From an uncultured Bacilli bacterium (lineage in GTDB: Bacteria > Bacillota_I > Bacilli_A > RF39 > UBA660), in NCBI GenBank assembly GCA_944364705.1, contig CALVWH010000050.1, positions 1 to 14,192 of the forward strand: 14,192 nt of DNA, read 5' to 3'. Positions 7,245-14,168 of the stretch are shown one piece after another. Below the pieces are notes generated by a model. It had not been told where the DNA came from, searched no databases, and saw nothing but the letters and a program-made list of their open reading frames with translations. Each line of letters opens with the position of its first letter. The stretch's first letter is position 1. The translations under genes and the position numbers were made by a program.

Positions 7245-7907
7245 CTAATTTTTTTCTTCTTTTTGTTTTTCTATGATATATAAAATATCTTCAATGGCTT
7301 TATCGATATGAAAAAAGCCATTTCCTACTGGATAATATACAGAATAAAAAGAATATTCTTTTCCATGAATTTTTTTTAAAAATAATTTTTTTCGACATTC
7401 GGATACACATATTTTTTCATTTAAAACGATGGAACTTACTTGGTTTCCAAATAAAATAATCACTTTTGGTTTTACAATTTCGATTTCTTTGAAAAATAAA
7501 TTTAAATAGGTTTGATATACCTGGTCTTTCAGTGGTCTAGCATCTATTTGTGTACATTTTCCTAGATTAGTAATAAAATATTTATGTTTTTTTACATTTT
7601 CATAAACTTCTTCTGCAAAAGATTCGGTCCACTCTTTTCCTTTCATCGAACGAATTTTATCATAAATTTCTTGATCTAGTAAATGTAACTCATAAAATAA
7701 AGTCCATACATTTTTTGTTCCAATCCATGGTGCTTTTAATCCTTTCCAATCTTTAGAAGCAGCAATATTTCTTCCTGTTGGATTCATAAAAACAAAACAG
7801 ATATCAGGATTTTCTTCCAGTCCTCCATAATAAATAGAATCTAACTCTTTCGATCCATACGTTTGTTGCAACTGATCATATTCTTTTTGTAAATCTTGTA
7901 ATTTCAT
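7245..7907 (-). CDS. Uracil-DNA glycosylase superfamily protein
   Basis: A 220-residue protein of the uracil-DNA glycosylase fold. FVFMNPTGRN (38-47) occupies the motif-1 position and resembles the G-I-N-P-G of the MUG/TDG group more than the GEAPG of family 4. Its Asn42 is the candidate catalytic or water-orienting residue. FITNLGKC (111-118) matches the TN..KC segment. PKVIILFGNQVSS (147-159) is the typical central strand and turn. YYPVGNGFFH (191-200) stands where the HPS DNA-intercalating motif normally lies. Base excision of damaged DNA is the default guess, but the non-standard motifs mean activity on uracil is not assured. ATG 7907 has AAGAGGAA upstream. It lies mid-operon, 39 bases after the phosphatase gene. 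Confidence 0.78.
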   Translation of the reverse strand: MKLQDLQKEYDQLQQTYGSKELDSIYYGGLEENPDICFVFMNPTGRNIAASKDWKGLKAPWIGTKNVWTLFYELHLLDQEIYDKIRSMKGKEWTESFAEEVYENVKKHKYFITNLGKCTQIDARPLKDQVYQTYLNLFFKEIEIVKPKVIILFGNQVSSIVLNEKICVSECRKKLFLKKIHGKEYSFYSVYYPVGNGFFHIDKAIEDILYIIEKQKEEKN

Positions 7908-7946
7908 ATGTTCCTCTTTTCTGATTCTTTATATCTTTTAATAATT

Positions 7947-8471
7947 TTAAAATTCATAAATTTTTATTTCACCATTTTGTAAACCTCGATTTAAAAATTT
8001 CCCATCTTGAATTCCTTCAAAATATCCATTAAAAGCTTTGGAAACCCCACTATGAGCTACAATCAATACCTGTTTATAATCTTTTGTTTTTAAATCGTTT
8101 AAAAATTGATAAATTCTTTCAAAAAATTCTTGAATATTTTCACTAGTGCCATAAGAAATTTTTGTATTATAATTCCAATATTCTTCCCGATCAGTCGAAT
8201 TAATTGGTTTTCCATTTAAATCGCCACAGTTTCGTTCTTTTAGTCGATAATCAATTACAATTTTTTCATTTTCTTTAGCAAGAATTTGAGCAGTATGTCT
8301 TGCTCTAAGAAGTGGCGATGTAATGATCAAATCAAAAGATATATTTTTTAATTTTTCTTTGCTTTTTTGTGCTTGTTTTTTTCCCTCTTCCGTCAGATCT
8401 TCATTTAACGTAGAATATTTTTTTAATACATTATGTAAAACTTGTCCATGTCTTACCAAATAAATCATCAT
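7947..8471 (-). CDS. Histidine phosphatase (phosphoglycerate mutase-like) family protein
   Basis: A 174-residue single-domain histidine phosphatase that works through a phospho-histidine intermediate. The signature LVRHGQ places the nucleophile at His8 with Arg7. SPLLRARHTA (52-61) supplies the second phosphate-binding Arg, KER (78-80) the acid Glu79, and IVAHSG (137-142) the second catalytic His140. It is small and lacks the insertions of cofactor-dependent glycolytic mutase, so a small-molecule phosphatase (sugar, nucleotide or cobalamin-precursor type) is more likely. The ATG at 8471 overlaps the upstream stop in an ATGA arrangement, a sign of translational coupling. A second ATG follows at 8468, and the in-frame extension to 8501 lies entirely within the MFS gene. 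Substrate unknown. Confidence 0.9.
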   Translation of the reverse strand: MMIYLVRHGQVLHNVLKKYSTLNEDLTEEGKKQAQKSKEKLKNISFDLIITSPLLRARHTAQILAKENEKIVIDYRLKERNCGDLNGKPINSTDREEYWNYNTKISYGTSENIQEFFERIYQFLNDLKTKDYKQVLIVAHSGVSKAFNGYFEGIQDGKFLNRGLQNGEIKIYEF

Positions 8472-9658
8472 GATCTCACAACCTCTTTCTTTTTTAACCA
8501 AATTAGTTTTTGTGCATAAAGAATAACGATTCCAGTTACAAAAGCAAGCAAAAGTTTAAAAAATATAATTTGATGAAATAAACTTACGATAAATAAAATG
8601 AAATATCCTAAAATTCTAGAGATATTTAAATAAACTTCACAAATAACCTGATGTTCTACTAAATAATCTTTTTCTATCTTTAAATCTTCGTTCACAATTT
8701 CATATCGTTTTGTATCCCCTGCATTTCTTAATAAAACTAAAAATATAGCAGAGGAAAAATGATAAAGAAGAATGGTTCCTTTATTAAGATTAAAAATCAA
8801 AAAAATCACCGAAAAAAGAAAAATAAAGCTACTAATGGATAAAATTTTGGGATTACTTTTCCATTTGTACCCAAAAATATATACGGAAACAATGGAACAA
8901 AGCGAAGCAATGGTATTTAGAATTCCTAAACTTAAAGAAGAACGAAAAGTGATGACAATCAAAATCGTAATTAAGGTGTCTAGTAAATAATTTACGATGC
9001 CATCGCATGCAAATAATTGATATACCGTTTGAAATTGTTTTTTTTCTCTTACATAGGTTATGTATTCTTTTAAATTATAGGATTTTTTATAAGTTTTTGC
9101 CTGATCTTCAATAAAAAAAGAACATAAGAACTGTAAGAAGGATAAAGGTAAAATAGCTTTTGCAACTACAGAGAAAGAATGCACTTCAATAGATGTTCCA
9201 AAAATAATAGGAAAAATTAATTCTAATACAACTTCTAATATGGATTTAAAAGAAATAAATGCATTGGTTTTTTGTTTTGTATGTTCGTTAATTAGAACAT
9301 GGGCTGCTATCCAAAATAATCCTTGAACAATTCCATAAAAGAAACCTAAAGGAGCGAAATAAAGAACAATTTTTTCTTTTAAAAAAGCAATGAGTAAAAT
9401 ATACATGCAGTAGAGAAAAATACCACTTCGAAATACAAGTACTTGATGTTTATTTTTCACAATTTTTCCAAAGAATAAAAAAGTTAATAAAATTCCAAGG
9501 AAAGATAAAATATAATACATAGAGATTTTACTATAGTCATAATGGGTTAAGGTGATAAAATAAGCAACCATAAACGTATTTAAAAACATATATAAAATAC
9601 TATTAATCAGTAAAGCTCCCATTAAACCAAAAGTACTTTTCTTTTTCTCTTTTTTCAT
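8468..9658 (-). CDS. MFS-like multi-pass transporter
   Basis: A 396-residue polytopic membrane protein with about 12 hydrophobic helices in two halves and a charged central loop (about residues 190-215, EDQAKTYKKSYNLKEY). The N-terminus is a Lys-rich cytoplasmic stub, and the C-terminus is short and basic. Length and topology fit the major facilitator superfamily; the GLFWIAAHVLINEHT segment after helix 4 resembles a loosely defined Firmicutes MFS group. Substrate unknown; export of an operon product is a guess. Two starts are possible. ATG 9673 has AGGA but 12 bases away. ATG 9658 has GGAG (9671-9668) 9 bases away and is preferred. Its stop overlaps the phosphatase start. It begins 29 bases after the CmpB-type gene. 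Confidence 0.75.
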   Translation of the reverse strand: MKKEKKKSTFGLMGALLINSILYMFLNTFMVAYFITLTHYDYSKISMYYILSFLGILLTFLFFGKIVKNKHQVLVFRSGIFLYCMYILLIAFLKEKIVLYFAPLGFFYGIVQGLFWIAAHVLINEHTKQKTNAFISFKSILEVVLELIFPIIFGTSIEVHSFSVVAKAILPLSFLQFLCSFFIEDQAKTYKKSYNLKEYITYVREKKQFQTVYQLFACDGIVNYLLDTLITILIVITFRSSLSLGILNTIASLCSIVSVYIFGYKWKSNPKILSISSFIFLFSVIFLIFNLNKGTILLYHFSSAIFLVLLRNAGDTKRYEIVNEDLKIEKDYLVEHQVICEVYLNISRILGYFILFIVSLFHQIIFFKLLLAFVTGIVILYAQKLIWLKKKEVVRS

Positions 9659-9687
9659 ATACTTCTTCTCCATCGTCGTTTTCTATC

Positions 9688-10320
9688 CTAAAAATATAAA
9701 TAATGAAAACCTAATTTTTTATAAATTGTAGAAGCTCTTGGTAAAGATAAGATTCTAGCAAATAATAAATTATAAAATTCATCAAATAAAACAATACCAC
9801 ATAAAGTATAACTTAGAATTAAAAATTTTTTTCGATCCATATTGCGTGCTAAAGAAAAACAAAAAGGAACAATCAAATAGATTAAGAGTAAACTAGAAAA
9901 TCCAAAAACAAGAACACTTCTTAAACAAACATACCCATGAATATTCCCAAAATTTAAAATTTCCGAATTATAATCCCAACATTTTACACTTCCAAAAACA
10001 TCCATTCCATATCCAGCAATATATTCTAAAATCCCACAAGTAATCGCACTTACGAAAAAGACAAAGAATGGATTTTTTCGTTTTCGATAAGTGAAAAAAT
10101 AAACAAATAACGCTCCGGTAGCATAAATATTGATCCATGGTAAAAAGTTACCTCCACGCCAATAAAAGGTTGTCATTCCACTATTAAAAAAATAAAAAAT
10201 AAATTCGTAGCAAAAGCCAAAAAAGCCAGCAATAACAATGATAAGAGCAAAAATTCCAGCCCATGTATATTTATCAAATTTCGCATCTTCGTTTAAATAT
10301 TTTTTATATTTTTCTTTCAT
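9688..10320 (-). CDS. Putative ABC-transporter type IV / CmpB-like membrane protein (PF06541 type)
   Basis: A 210-residue membrane protein with about five helices (around residues 19-45, 62-78, 84-105, 131-158 and 167-190). The pattern GFCYEFIFYF, then a W-R-G loop, FLPWINIYATGAL, ITCGILEYIAGYGMDVF, CWDYNSEILNFGNIHGYVCL matches the family labelled 'putative ABC-transporter type IV'. Typical are the conserved Glu of CGILEY, the W-Y and N-x-G-x-x-C motifs. No partner ATPase gene lies in the window, so the ABC label should be treated cautiously; the biochemical role is unknown. It is the first gene of the operon: ATG 10320 has AAGGAGTG at ideal spacing, and a good promoter lies about 95 bases upstream. 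Its TAG stop lies next to the possible AGGA site for the alternative MFS start. Confidence 0.8.
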   Translation of the reverse strand: MKEKYKKYLNEDAKFDKYTWAGIFALIIVIAGFFGFCYEFIFYFFNSGMTTFYWRGGNFLPWINIYATGALFVYFFTYRKRKNPFFVFFVSAITCGILEYIAGYGMDVFGSVKCWDYNSEILNFGNIHGYVCLRSVLVFGFSSLLLIYLIVPFCFSLARNMDRKKFLILSYTLCGIVLFDEFYNLLFARILSLPRASTIYKKLGFHYLYF

Positions 10321-10414
10321 AAAGCACTCCTTCTTCCGAAAGCATTTTTATAAGCTTTCAACTTATTTCTATTTTCCTAAATTTTGTATGTTCAACTTGA
10401 TCCTGCCTATTCTC

Positions 10415-10443
10415 ATTCTATCAAAAATAGACATCTTTTTCAA
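10415..10443 (-). promoter_or_regulatory. SigA-type promoter with extended -10 for the eight-gene polyamine operon
   Basis: On the minus strand TTGAAA (10443-10438, 5 of 6) is separated by exactly 17 bases from TAGAAT (10420-10415, 5 of 6). TG one base before the -10 makes it an extended -10. It sits immediately downstream of the terminator at 10487-10462, so the operon has its own start. The leader to ATG 10320 is about 85 bases, the longest in this window. I see no clear riboswitch fold in it, only AT-rich sequence. Confidence 0.8.
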
Positions 10444-10452
10444 TTCTCTAAA

Positions 10453-10487
10453 TAATGATAAAAAACATAGAAATTTTTCTATGTTTT
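10453..10487 (-). terminator. Intrinsic terminator of the coiled-coil gene
   Basis: On the minus strand AAAACATAGAA pairs with TTCTATGTTTT (10487-10477 with 10472-10462; 11 bp, 4-base loop), followed by a run of Ts and TATCATTATTT. The stem's left arm includes most of the gene's stop codon (10488-10486). Confidence 0.85.
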
Positions 10488-11955
10488 ATGCAACTTTATC
10501 TTTTATTTTTTTCTCTAATACTTTTTGTTTACTCATATTTTTTTGTTCTTCTAAAGAATTTTTTGCTCTTTTTACTTCTTCTAGTTTTAAATGAACATCA
10601 TCTTCTAAGATTTTCAACTCGTTAAAAACAGAAACCAAATTTTCATCCATTTCATATTTTTGGTTAAGTTCTTGTTTAAAAGATGAAATTTGTTCAAGGG
10701 AATCTTTACATACATACTCTATTTTATCCATATCGCTTAAGGTACTAGTGAGTTTATTATGAATATTTTCAAAAGCAATATAATCAAGGTAATATTCTTC
10801 TTTCCTCAAAGTATTTCTCATACTTCGAATACTATTATTAACAAGAACAGCACTCGTTAAAACACCTAAGGTCTTGTTTTTAAATAGTTTTAAAGGAACT
10901 AAAGATAAAACGGTTTTTATCGATCCTAACATAAAGGTTCGTAATTTAAAAAGAAAGCTTTTCTTTTTTAAGATTGGTTTTATTTCCATCATTTCTTTTT
11001 TTAACTTTTGGATTTTTATTTTATTTTGTTTTATGTTTTCATCGATTAATTTACTCATAACTAATAAATCTTTTAATTCCAAGCGATCAATTTTAACTTT
11101 CTTTTGTTCTTTGATTTCTGATTTTATCGTTTTCTCTTTAGCGTTTTTTTCTTTTGTTTCTTTAATTTTTGTCTTTTCTACTTTTTTATTTTTTTCTTCC
11201 ATTGTTTTTTCTAATTTATCCAAATCTTTTTTTCTTAAATAATTTGCAGTTAAAATTGGTATAATCATTGGAAGTACTGGAAGAACTTCTTTTTTCTTTG
11301 GTTTTATTTTTTCTTTGGAGTCTTTTTTCGATGATATATTTTTCATTTCTTCGTTTTTTGGTTTTTCTAAAGCCATATCGAAAGACGGTGTTATTTTTTC
11401 TTTTTTTAATTCTTGATGTTGAATAACGGTTTCCTTTTCCATATCTTCTTTTTTCTTTTGTTTTGTTGTTTCTAATTTTTTCTTAATCGCATTTTCTTCT
11501 AATTTATTTTCGAATCGTTCCATTTTTTCTTGTACAGTTTCTTTTGCTTCTTTTAAATTTGTTTGGCATTGATTTAATATCTCTTTGTTTTTTTTCTCAG
11601 TTTGTAAATCTATTTTTTTCGCAAGGTCGATAAGTTCTACTTCTTCCATGTCAATCTTTAATTTATAATTGTTTAATTTTTCTAAATCTTCTTCTTTTTT
11701 TACCTCATTTTTTAATTTTTGTGTTTCTTGCTTTTTTTCATCCAAAGCTACGAAACGATTGCCTGCATTTTTTTCTTTTCTGGTTATGAACATTCCACCA
11801 AGAAAACAACCAGTAACTAAAATGGTTTTTTTCGCATAAAACCAAAGACTAAGACGTTGTTTTTCTTGTTTTTCTTTTTCCATTTTTCTTCTTTTTTTTA
11901 TTAAAAAAATCCACCAAGATTTTAATCGATCTTTAATACTTCCCTTTTCATTCAT
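10486..11955 (-). CDS. Lysine-rich coiled-coil membrane-associated protein, function unknown
   Basis: A 489-residue, extremely Lys/Glu-rich protein that I cannot assign to a family. A basic N-terminal segment with WWIF (14-17) is followed by one hydrophobic helix (about 44-57). Long heptad-like coiled-coil stretches run over about 75-175 and 240-330. A short hydrophobic patch VLPVLPMIIPIL (224-235) interrupts them. A second hydrophobic region (about 337-373) precedes a less biased C-terminal helical domain (about 375-480, EEYYLDYIAFENIHNKL). Role in envelope, division or membrane scaffolding is only a guess. ATG 11955 is chosen over GTG 11967 because AAGTGGTGATC (11969-11959) matches the 16S tail with one gap and would otherwise be coding. 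Monocistronic, with its own promoter and terminator, divergent from rpmB. Confidence 0.8.
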   Translation of the reverse strand: MNEKGSIKDRLKSWWIFLIKKRRKMEKEKQEKQRLSLWFYAKKTILVTGCFLGGMFITRKEKNAGNRFVALDEKKQETQKLKNEVKKEEDLEKLNNYKLKIDMEEVELIDLAKKIDLQTEKKNKEILNQCQTNLKEAKETVQEKMERFENKLEENAIKKKLETTKQKKKEDMEKETVIQHQELKKEKITPSFDMALEKPKNEEMKNISSKKDSKEKIKPKKKEVLPVLPMIIPILTANYLRKKDLDKLEKTMEEKNKKVEKTKIKETKEKNAKEKTIKSEIKEQKKVKIDRLELKDLLVMSKLIDENIKQNKIKIQKLKKEMMEIKPILKKKSFLFKLRTFMLGSIKTVLSLVPLKLFKNKTLGVLTSAVLVNNSIRSMRNTLRKEEYYLDYIAFENIHNKLTSTLSDMDKIEYVCKDSLEQISSFKQELNQKYEMDENLVSVFNELKILEDDVHLKLEEVKRAKNSLEEQKNMSKQKVLEKKIKDKVA

Positions 11956-11958
11956 ATT

Positions 11959-11969
11959 GATCACCACTT
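11959..11969 (-). promoter_or_regulatory. GGTGATC-type ribosome-binding site deciding the coiled-coil gene start
   Basis: AAGTGGTGATC pairs with the 3' part of the anti-Shine-Dalgarno (GGTGATC, 7 bases) rather than the usual AGGAGG core. It lies 3 bases before ATG 11955, the register expected for that part of the site. Confidence 0.6.
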
Positions 11970-11974
11970 GTAAT

Positions 11975-12003
11975 ATTTTATCATAGAATTGACTTTTTTA
12001 CAA
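11975..12003 (-). promoter_or_regulatory. Promoter of the coiled-coil gene
   Basis: On the minus strand TTGTAA (12003-11998, 4 of 6), a 17-base spacer, then TAAAAT (11980-11975, 5 of 6) preceded by TG-A as an extended -10. The -10 ends 19 bases before the ATG, so the predicted leader is only about 13 bases. Confidence 0.65.
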
Positions 12004-12020
12004 AAATTTTCTTCTTTTAT

Positions 12021-12049
12021 TTGACTTTATTTTAAATTTATGATAAAGT
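12021..12049 (+). promoter_or_regulatory. Promoter of rpmB
   Basis: TTGACT (12021-12026, 5 of 6), a 17-base spacer, and TAAAGT (12044-12049, 4 of 6) with TG-A just before it. The -35 boxes of this promoter and of the divergent one are only 17 bases apart (12004-12020), so the two polymerase sites may compete. Confidence 0.65.
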
Positions 12050-12089
12050 TAAAAGGCATAGGAGAAAAACTTTTTAAGGAGGGAAAAAT

Positions 12090-12323
12090 ATGGCAGTTAA
12101 AGTTACCAATAAAAAACCACTTTTTGGAAATCGTAGAAGTCATGCTTGTAATGCTACAAGACATGCACAAAAACCAAATGTACAAAAAGTAACCTTAGAT
12201 AATGGATTAAAGATTAGAATTAGTGCTAGAGAGCTTAGAACTTTAAAAAGAACTAGCAACATTTCGGTAAACAATGTGGTAGACAATGTAGTAAATACAA
12301 CCGCAAACGAAGTTGAAGAATAA
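12090..12323 (+). CDS. rpmB: 50S ribosomal protein bL28
   Basis: A 77-residue ribosomal protein of the large subunit. KKPLFGNRRSHACNATRHAQ, then PNVQKV, then ISARELRTLKR give the canonical bL28 pattern (K.P.FGN..SHA.N.T....NVQ......VSAR.L..L). The zinc-binding Cys pairs of some bL28 forms are absent; the only Cys is in SHACN, so this is the zinc-free form. Compared with the roughly 62-residue Bacillus protein it carries an extra tail (about 57-77) rich in Asn and Val and ending EVEE. The start ATG has a strong AAGGAGGG site (12076-12083). It is transcribed alone, from its own promoter to its own terminator. The Arg-rich core binds 23S rRNA. Confidence 0.96.
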   Translation: MAVKVTNKKPLFGNRRSHACNATRHAQKPNVQKVTLDNGLKIRISARELRTLKRTSNISVNNVVDNVVNTTANEVEE

Positions 12324-12344
12324 GAGTTTCTCTTATTTTTTTTT
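12319..12344 (+). terminator. rpmB intrinsic terminator
   Basis: AATAAGAG (12319-12326) pairs with CTCTTATT (12330-12337) around a TTT loop, then a long T run to 12344. The TAA stop at 12321-12323 sits inside the left arm. Confidence 0.88.
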
Positions 12345-12346
12345 AC

Positions 12347-12371
12347 AAAAAAAAGATCAAATGATCTTTTT
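12347..12371 (-). terminator. Intrinsic terminator of the PMT gene
   Basis: On the minus strand AAAAAGATC (12371-12363) pairs with GATCTTTTT (12358-12350) around a 4-base loop, and T residues follow. The stem contains two bases of the TAA stop (12372-12370). It lies back to back with the rpmB terminator, separating the convergent genes. Confidence 0.8.
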
Positions 12372-14007
12372 AAAATACCCAACTCGATAACCATCTTAAA
12401 TTTTCAATAGAATTTGGATCTACAAAAGCCCCAGAACTAATTGGAAAGAAATAAAAGAAAAAGAAAATAATGAAAATAAAGTAGAAAATTAAAAAGTAAT
12501 GTTTCGGTATTTTTTTATCAATTTCTTTTAACAGATAAGTCAAAGATAAAATGGTAACTAAAAAGGCTGGATAATAATGGTATAAGAACATTCCTCTTGA
12601 AATATTCATATAAGGAAGTAACATACAAAGATAAAAGATTCCCAGTAGAATGGCCTTTTTATCTTTCTTTATGATTTTATATAAAATAAAAATTAAACTA
12701 ATTGCGCAAGACCACCAAAGGATCGGGTTTCCAATTCCAGAGATTGAGGATTTTAATCCTTCATAAGTTCCGTAATAATACCATACCGGTTTTATCATAA
12801 GTGGCCATGTATACCAAGAAGAATAAAATGGATGAGATTCTGTTAAGGTTGAATGATATTGAAACATTTGTTTCGTGATATCGATAAAGTCACTAAAGTT
12901 TTCGATATGAAAATAATAAAAGTTTGGATAACAGAAATAACAAAGAAGGTAGATAGCAAAAATATTGATTCCAAAAAAGAAAACACAGGAAATTATAATT
13001 TTTTTGCCATCTTTGGTAATTTTCTTGTTTTGAATATAAGTTTTAAAGAAATGAAGAAAGAACACAATAGCAAGAGCTAGTCCAGCGAAAAATCCTGTCC
13101 ATTTGGTTGCGATTGCACATCCAACAAAAAGTCCAGAGAAAAACAAATACCATTGTTTTTTTCTCAAAGGATCTTCTTTTTTTAATTTTAAATAAGAATA
13201 CATGAAATAAAACGATAGTAAAATAAAAAGGGCTAAGCAAGAATCCATGGTTCCAATTCTTCCTTGTGTATAATGGAAATTATCAAAGATTAATAAAAGG
13301 GCTGCGATTACACCATATCGTGTTTTTCCAAATAATTTTTTGGCAAACAAAAAGATTACTGGAATCATAAGTACGGCTGCTAAATTACCAACAAGTCGAT
13401 AATAGAATGGTGCCATATGAAAAAGTCGAATTGGAATGGATGCTAAAATTTTAGAAAGTGGTGGATGAACCCACTCATAGACAGGAAGTCCAGTTGCATA
13501 TTCATAAGAGGTTCTGGCAAAATATACTTCATCAAAATAAGCACTATTATAAGAGCTAATTTTTTCTGGCACAGTTGCCTGTTCATCAATCAATGCTTCC
13601 CCATGTGAAGATAATGGCTTTAAAGAAAGTTGATTTCCTCTTTCATCAAAAACAGCAATCTCACCTAAATTGGTTTCTTCTTCTAATTCTATCTTTAAAT
13701 AAGAAAAAGCATTTTGTGTAACAATATCGTTCCAAGAAAAAACATATTTATTATCTTCCTCAGTAAGTAAAGTATAGGTTTCATTATCATTCGAAATATA
13801 TATTTTCATTTGATTAAAGATATGCCCAGTAAAATAACGAATTTTATAAATAATAGTTGGATTTTCGACTTGATATATATAGGTATTTCCTTCTACAAAC
13901 GTATTGGGATTAGTAAAAGATCCTAAATTCATAAAAGAAAAAATTGCATATCCTAACGTCAAAATAGTTAAAAGAATCCATGTATAATGTTTTTTTATAA
14001 ATTTCAT
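12370..14007 (-). CDS. Protein O-mannosyltransferase-like GT39 enzyme with an extracytoplasmic beta-domain insertion
   Basis: A 545-residue polytopic glycosyltransferase that would transfer a sugar, usually mannose, from a polyprenyl-phosphate carrier to Ser/Thr of exported proteins. After helix 1 (10-27), residues about 45-130 form a beta-rich, discoidin-like insert (KIRYFTGHIFNQMKIYISND...AFSYLKIELEE). Then come the GT-C catalytic D159-E160 in AYFDEVYFAR, HPPLSK (181-186), and RIGTMDSCL in a cytoplasmic/ER-equivalent loop. The C-terminal 4-TM module carries GIGNPILWW and FLYHYYPAF, both typical of the PMT family. I choose ATG 14007 rather than the ORF start at 14040, because GGTGGTG (14020-14014) precedes it and KKHYTW leads straight into helix 1. 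No MIR domain. Monocistronic. Donor sugar and protein targets are not shown by the sequence. Confidence 0.88.
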   Translation of the reverse strand: MKFIKKHYTWILLTILTLGYAIFSFMNLGSFTNPNTFVEGNTYIYQVENPTIIYKIRYFTGHIFNQMKIYISNDNETYTLLTEEDNKYVFSWNDIVTQNAFSYLKIELEEETNLGEIAVFDERGNQLSLKPLSSHGEALIDEQATVPEKISSYNSAYFDEVYFARTSYEYATGLPVYEWVHPPLSKILASIPIRLFHMAPFYYRLVGNLAAVLMIPVIFLFAKKLFGKTRYGVIAALLLIFDNFHYTQGRIGTMDSCLALFILLSFYFMYSYLKLKKEDPLRKKQWYLFFSGLFVGCAIATKWTGFFAGLALAIVFFLHFFKTYIQNKKITKDGKKIIISCVFFFGINIFAIYLLCYFCYPNFYYFHIENFSDFIDITKQMFQYHSTLTESHPFYSSWYTWPLMIKPVWYYYGTYEGLKSSISGIGNPILWWSCAISLIFILYKIIKKDKKAILLGIFYLCMLLPYMNISRGMFLYHYYPAFLVTILSLTYLLKEIDKKIPKHYFLIFYFIFIIFFFFYFFPISSGAFVDPNSIENLRWLSSWVF

Positions 14008-14013
14008 AAACAA

Positions 14014-14020
14014 CACCACC
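14014..14020 (-). promoter_or_regulatory. GGTGGTG ribosome-binding site deciding the PMT start
   Basis: GGTGGTG ends 6 bases before ATG 14007. No usual AGGAGG core is present, but this is the same GTGGTG word found before the DUF2207 and coiled-coil genes. Confidence 0.55.
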
Positions 14021-14023
14021 GTT

Positions 14024-14032
14024 ATTATATCA
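14024..14032 (-). promoter_or_regulatory. Extended -10 promoter of the PMT gene
   Basis: TG-A-TATAAT on the minus strand (14032-14024), a perfect extended -10, with no good -35. Only 16 bases separate it from ATG 14007, so the predicted leader is about 10 bases and starts at or inside the ribosome-binding site. Confidence 0.6.
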
Positions 14033-14070
14033 TGAATCAAATAAAACGAAAAGTTTAAAAGAAAGAAAAA

Positions 14071-14120
14071 GGGGCTGTCTCAAAATTAAGTGATTGATTT
14101 TGTATCAGTCTCTTTTTTTT
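14071..14120. repeat. Long imperfect inverted repeat / terminator-like hairpin at the right edge
   Basis: Arms 14071-14086 (GGGGCTGTCTCAAAAT) and 14097-14112 (ATTTTGTATCAGTCTC) pair over 13 of 16 positions, including two G-T pairs, with a 3-base internal mismatch and a 10-base loop. Eight Ts follow on the plus strand and TTTTTCTTTC on the minus strand, so it can terminate in both directions. No plus-strand gene precedes it. The CTGTCTCAAAA end resembles words I associate with insertion-sequence termini, so a degenerate IS end or dispersed repeat is possible. Confidence 0.55.
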
Positions 14121-14134
14121 GTAATCAAAAAATA

Positions 14135-14168
14135 TAATAGAAAAGGCTGAAACAATAAAGCTTCAGCC
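14135..14168 (-). terminator. Intrinsic terminator of an off-window minus-strand gene
   Basis: GGCTGAA (14168-14162) pairs with TTCAGCC (14151-14145) across a 10-base loop, followed by TTTTCTATTATA on the minus strand. Nothing inside the window precedes it on that strand, so it most likely ends a gene lying beyond 14192. Confidence 0.65.

Noticed and set aside
10321..10414. Possible riboswitch in the operon leader
   Set aside because: About 90 bases of AT-rich sequence with no stable multi-helix fold or terminator/antiterminator pair that I could find by eye.
10238..10594. Plus-strand 118-residue open frame crossing the operon promoter
   Set aside because: It overlaps three well-supported minus-strand elements (CmpB start, promoter, terminator) and has a Phe-rich shadow composition without a ribosome-binding site.
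10874..11242. Plus-strand 122-residue Phe/Ser-rich open frame
   Set aside because: It is the antisense shadow of the Lys/Glu codons of the coiled-coil gene (AAA/GAA read as TTT/TTC); no start signal.
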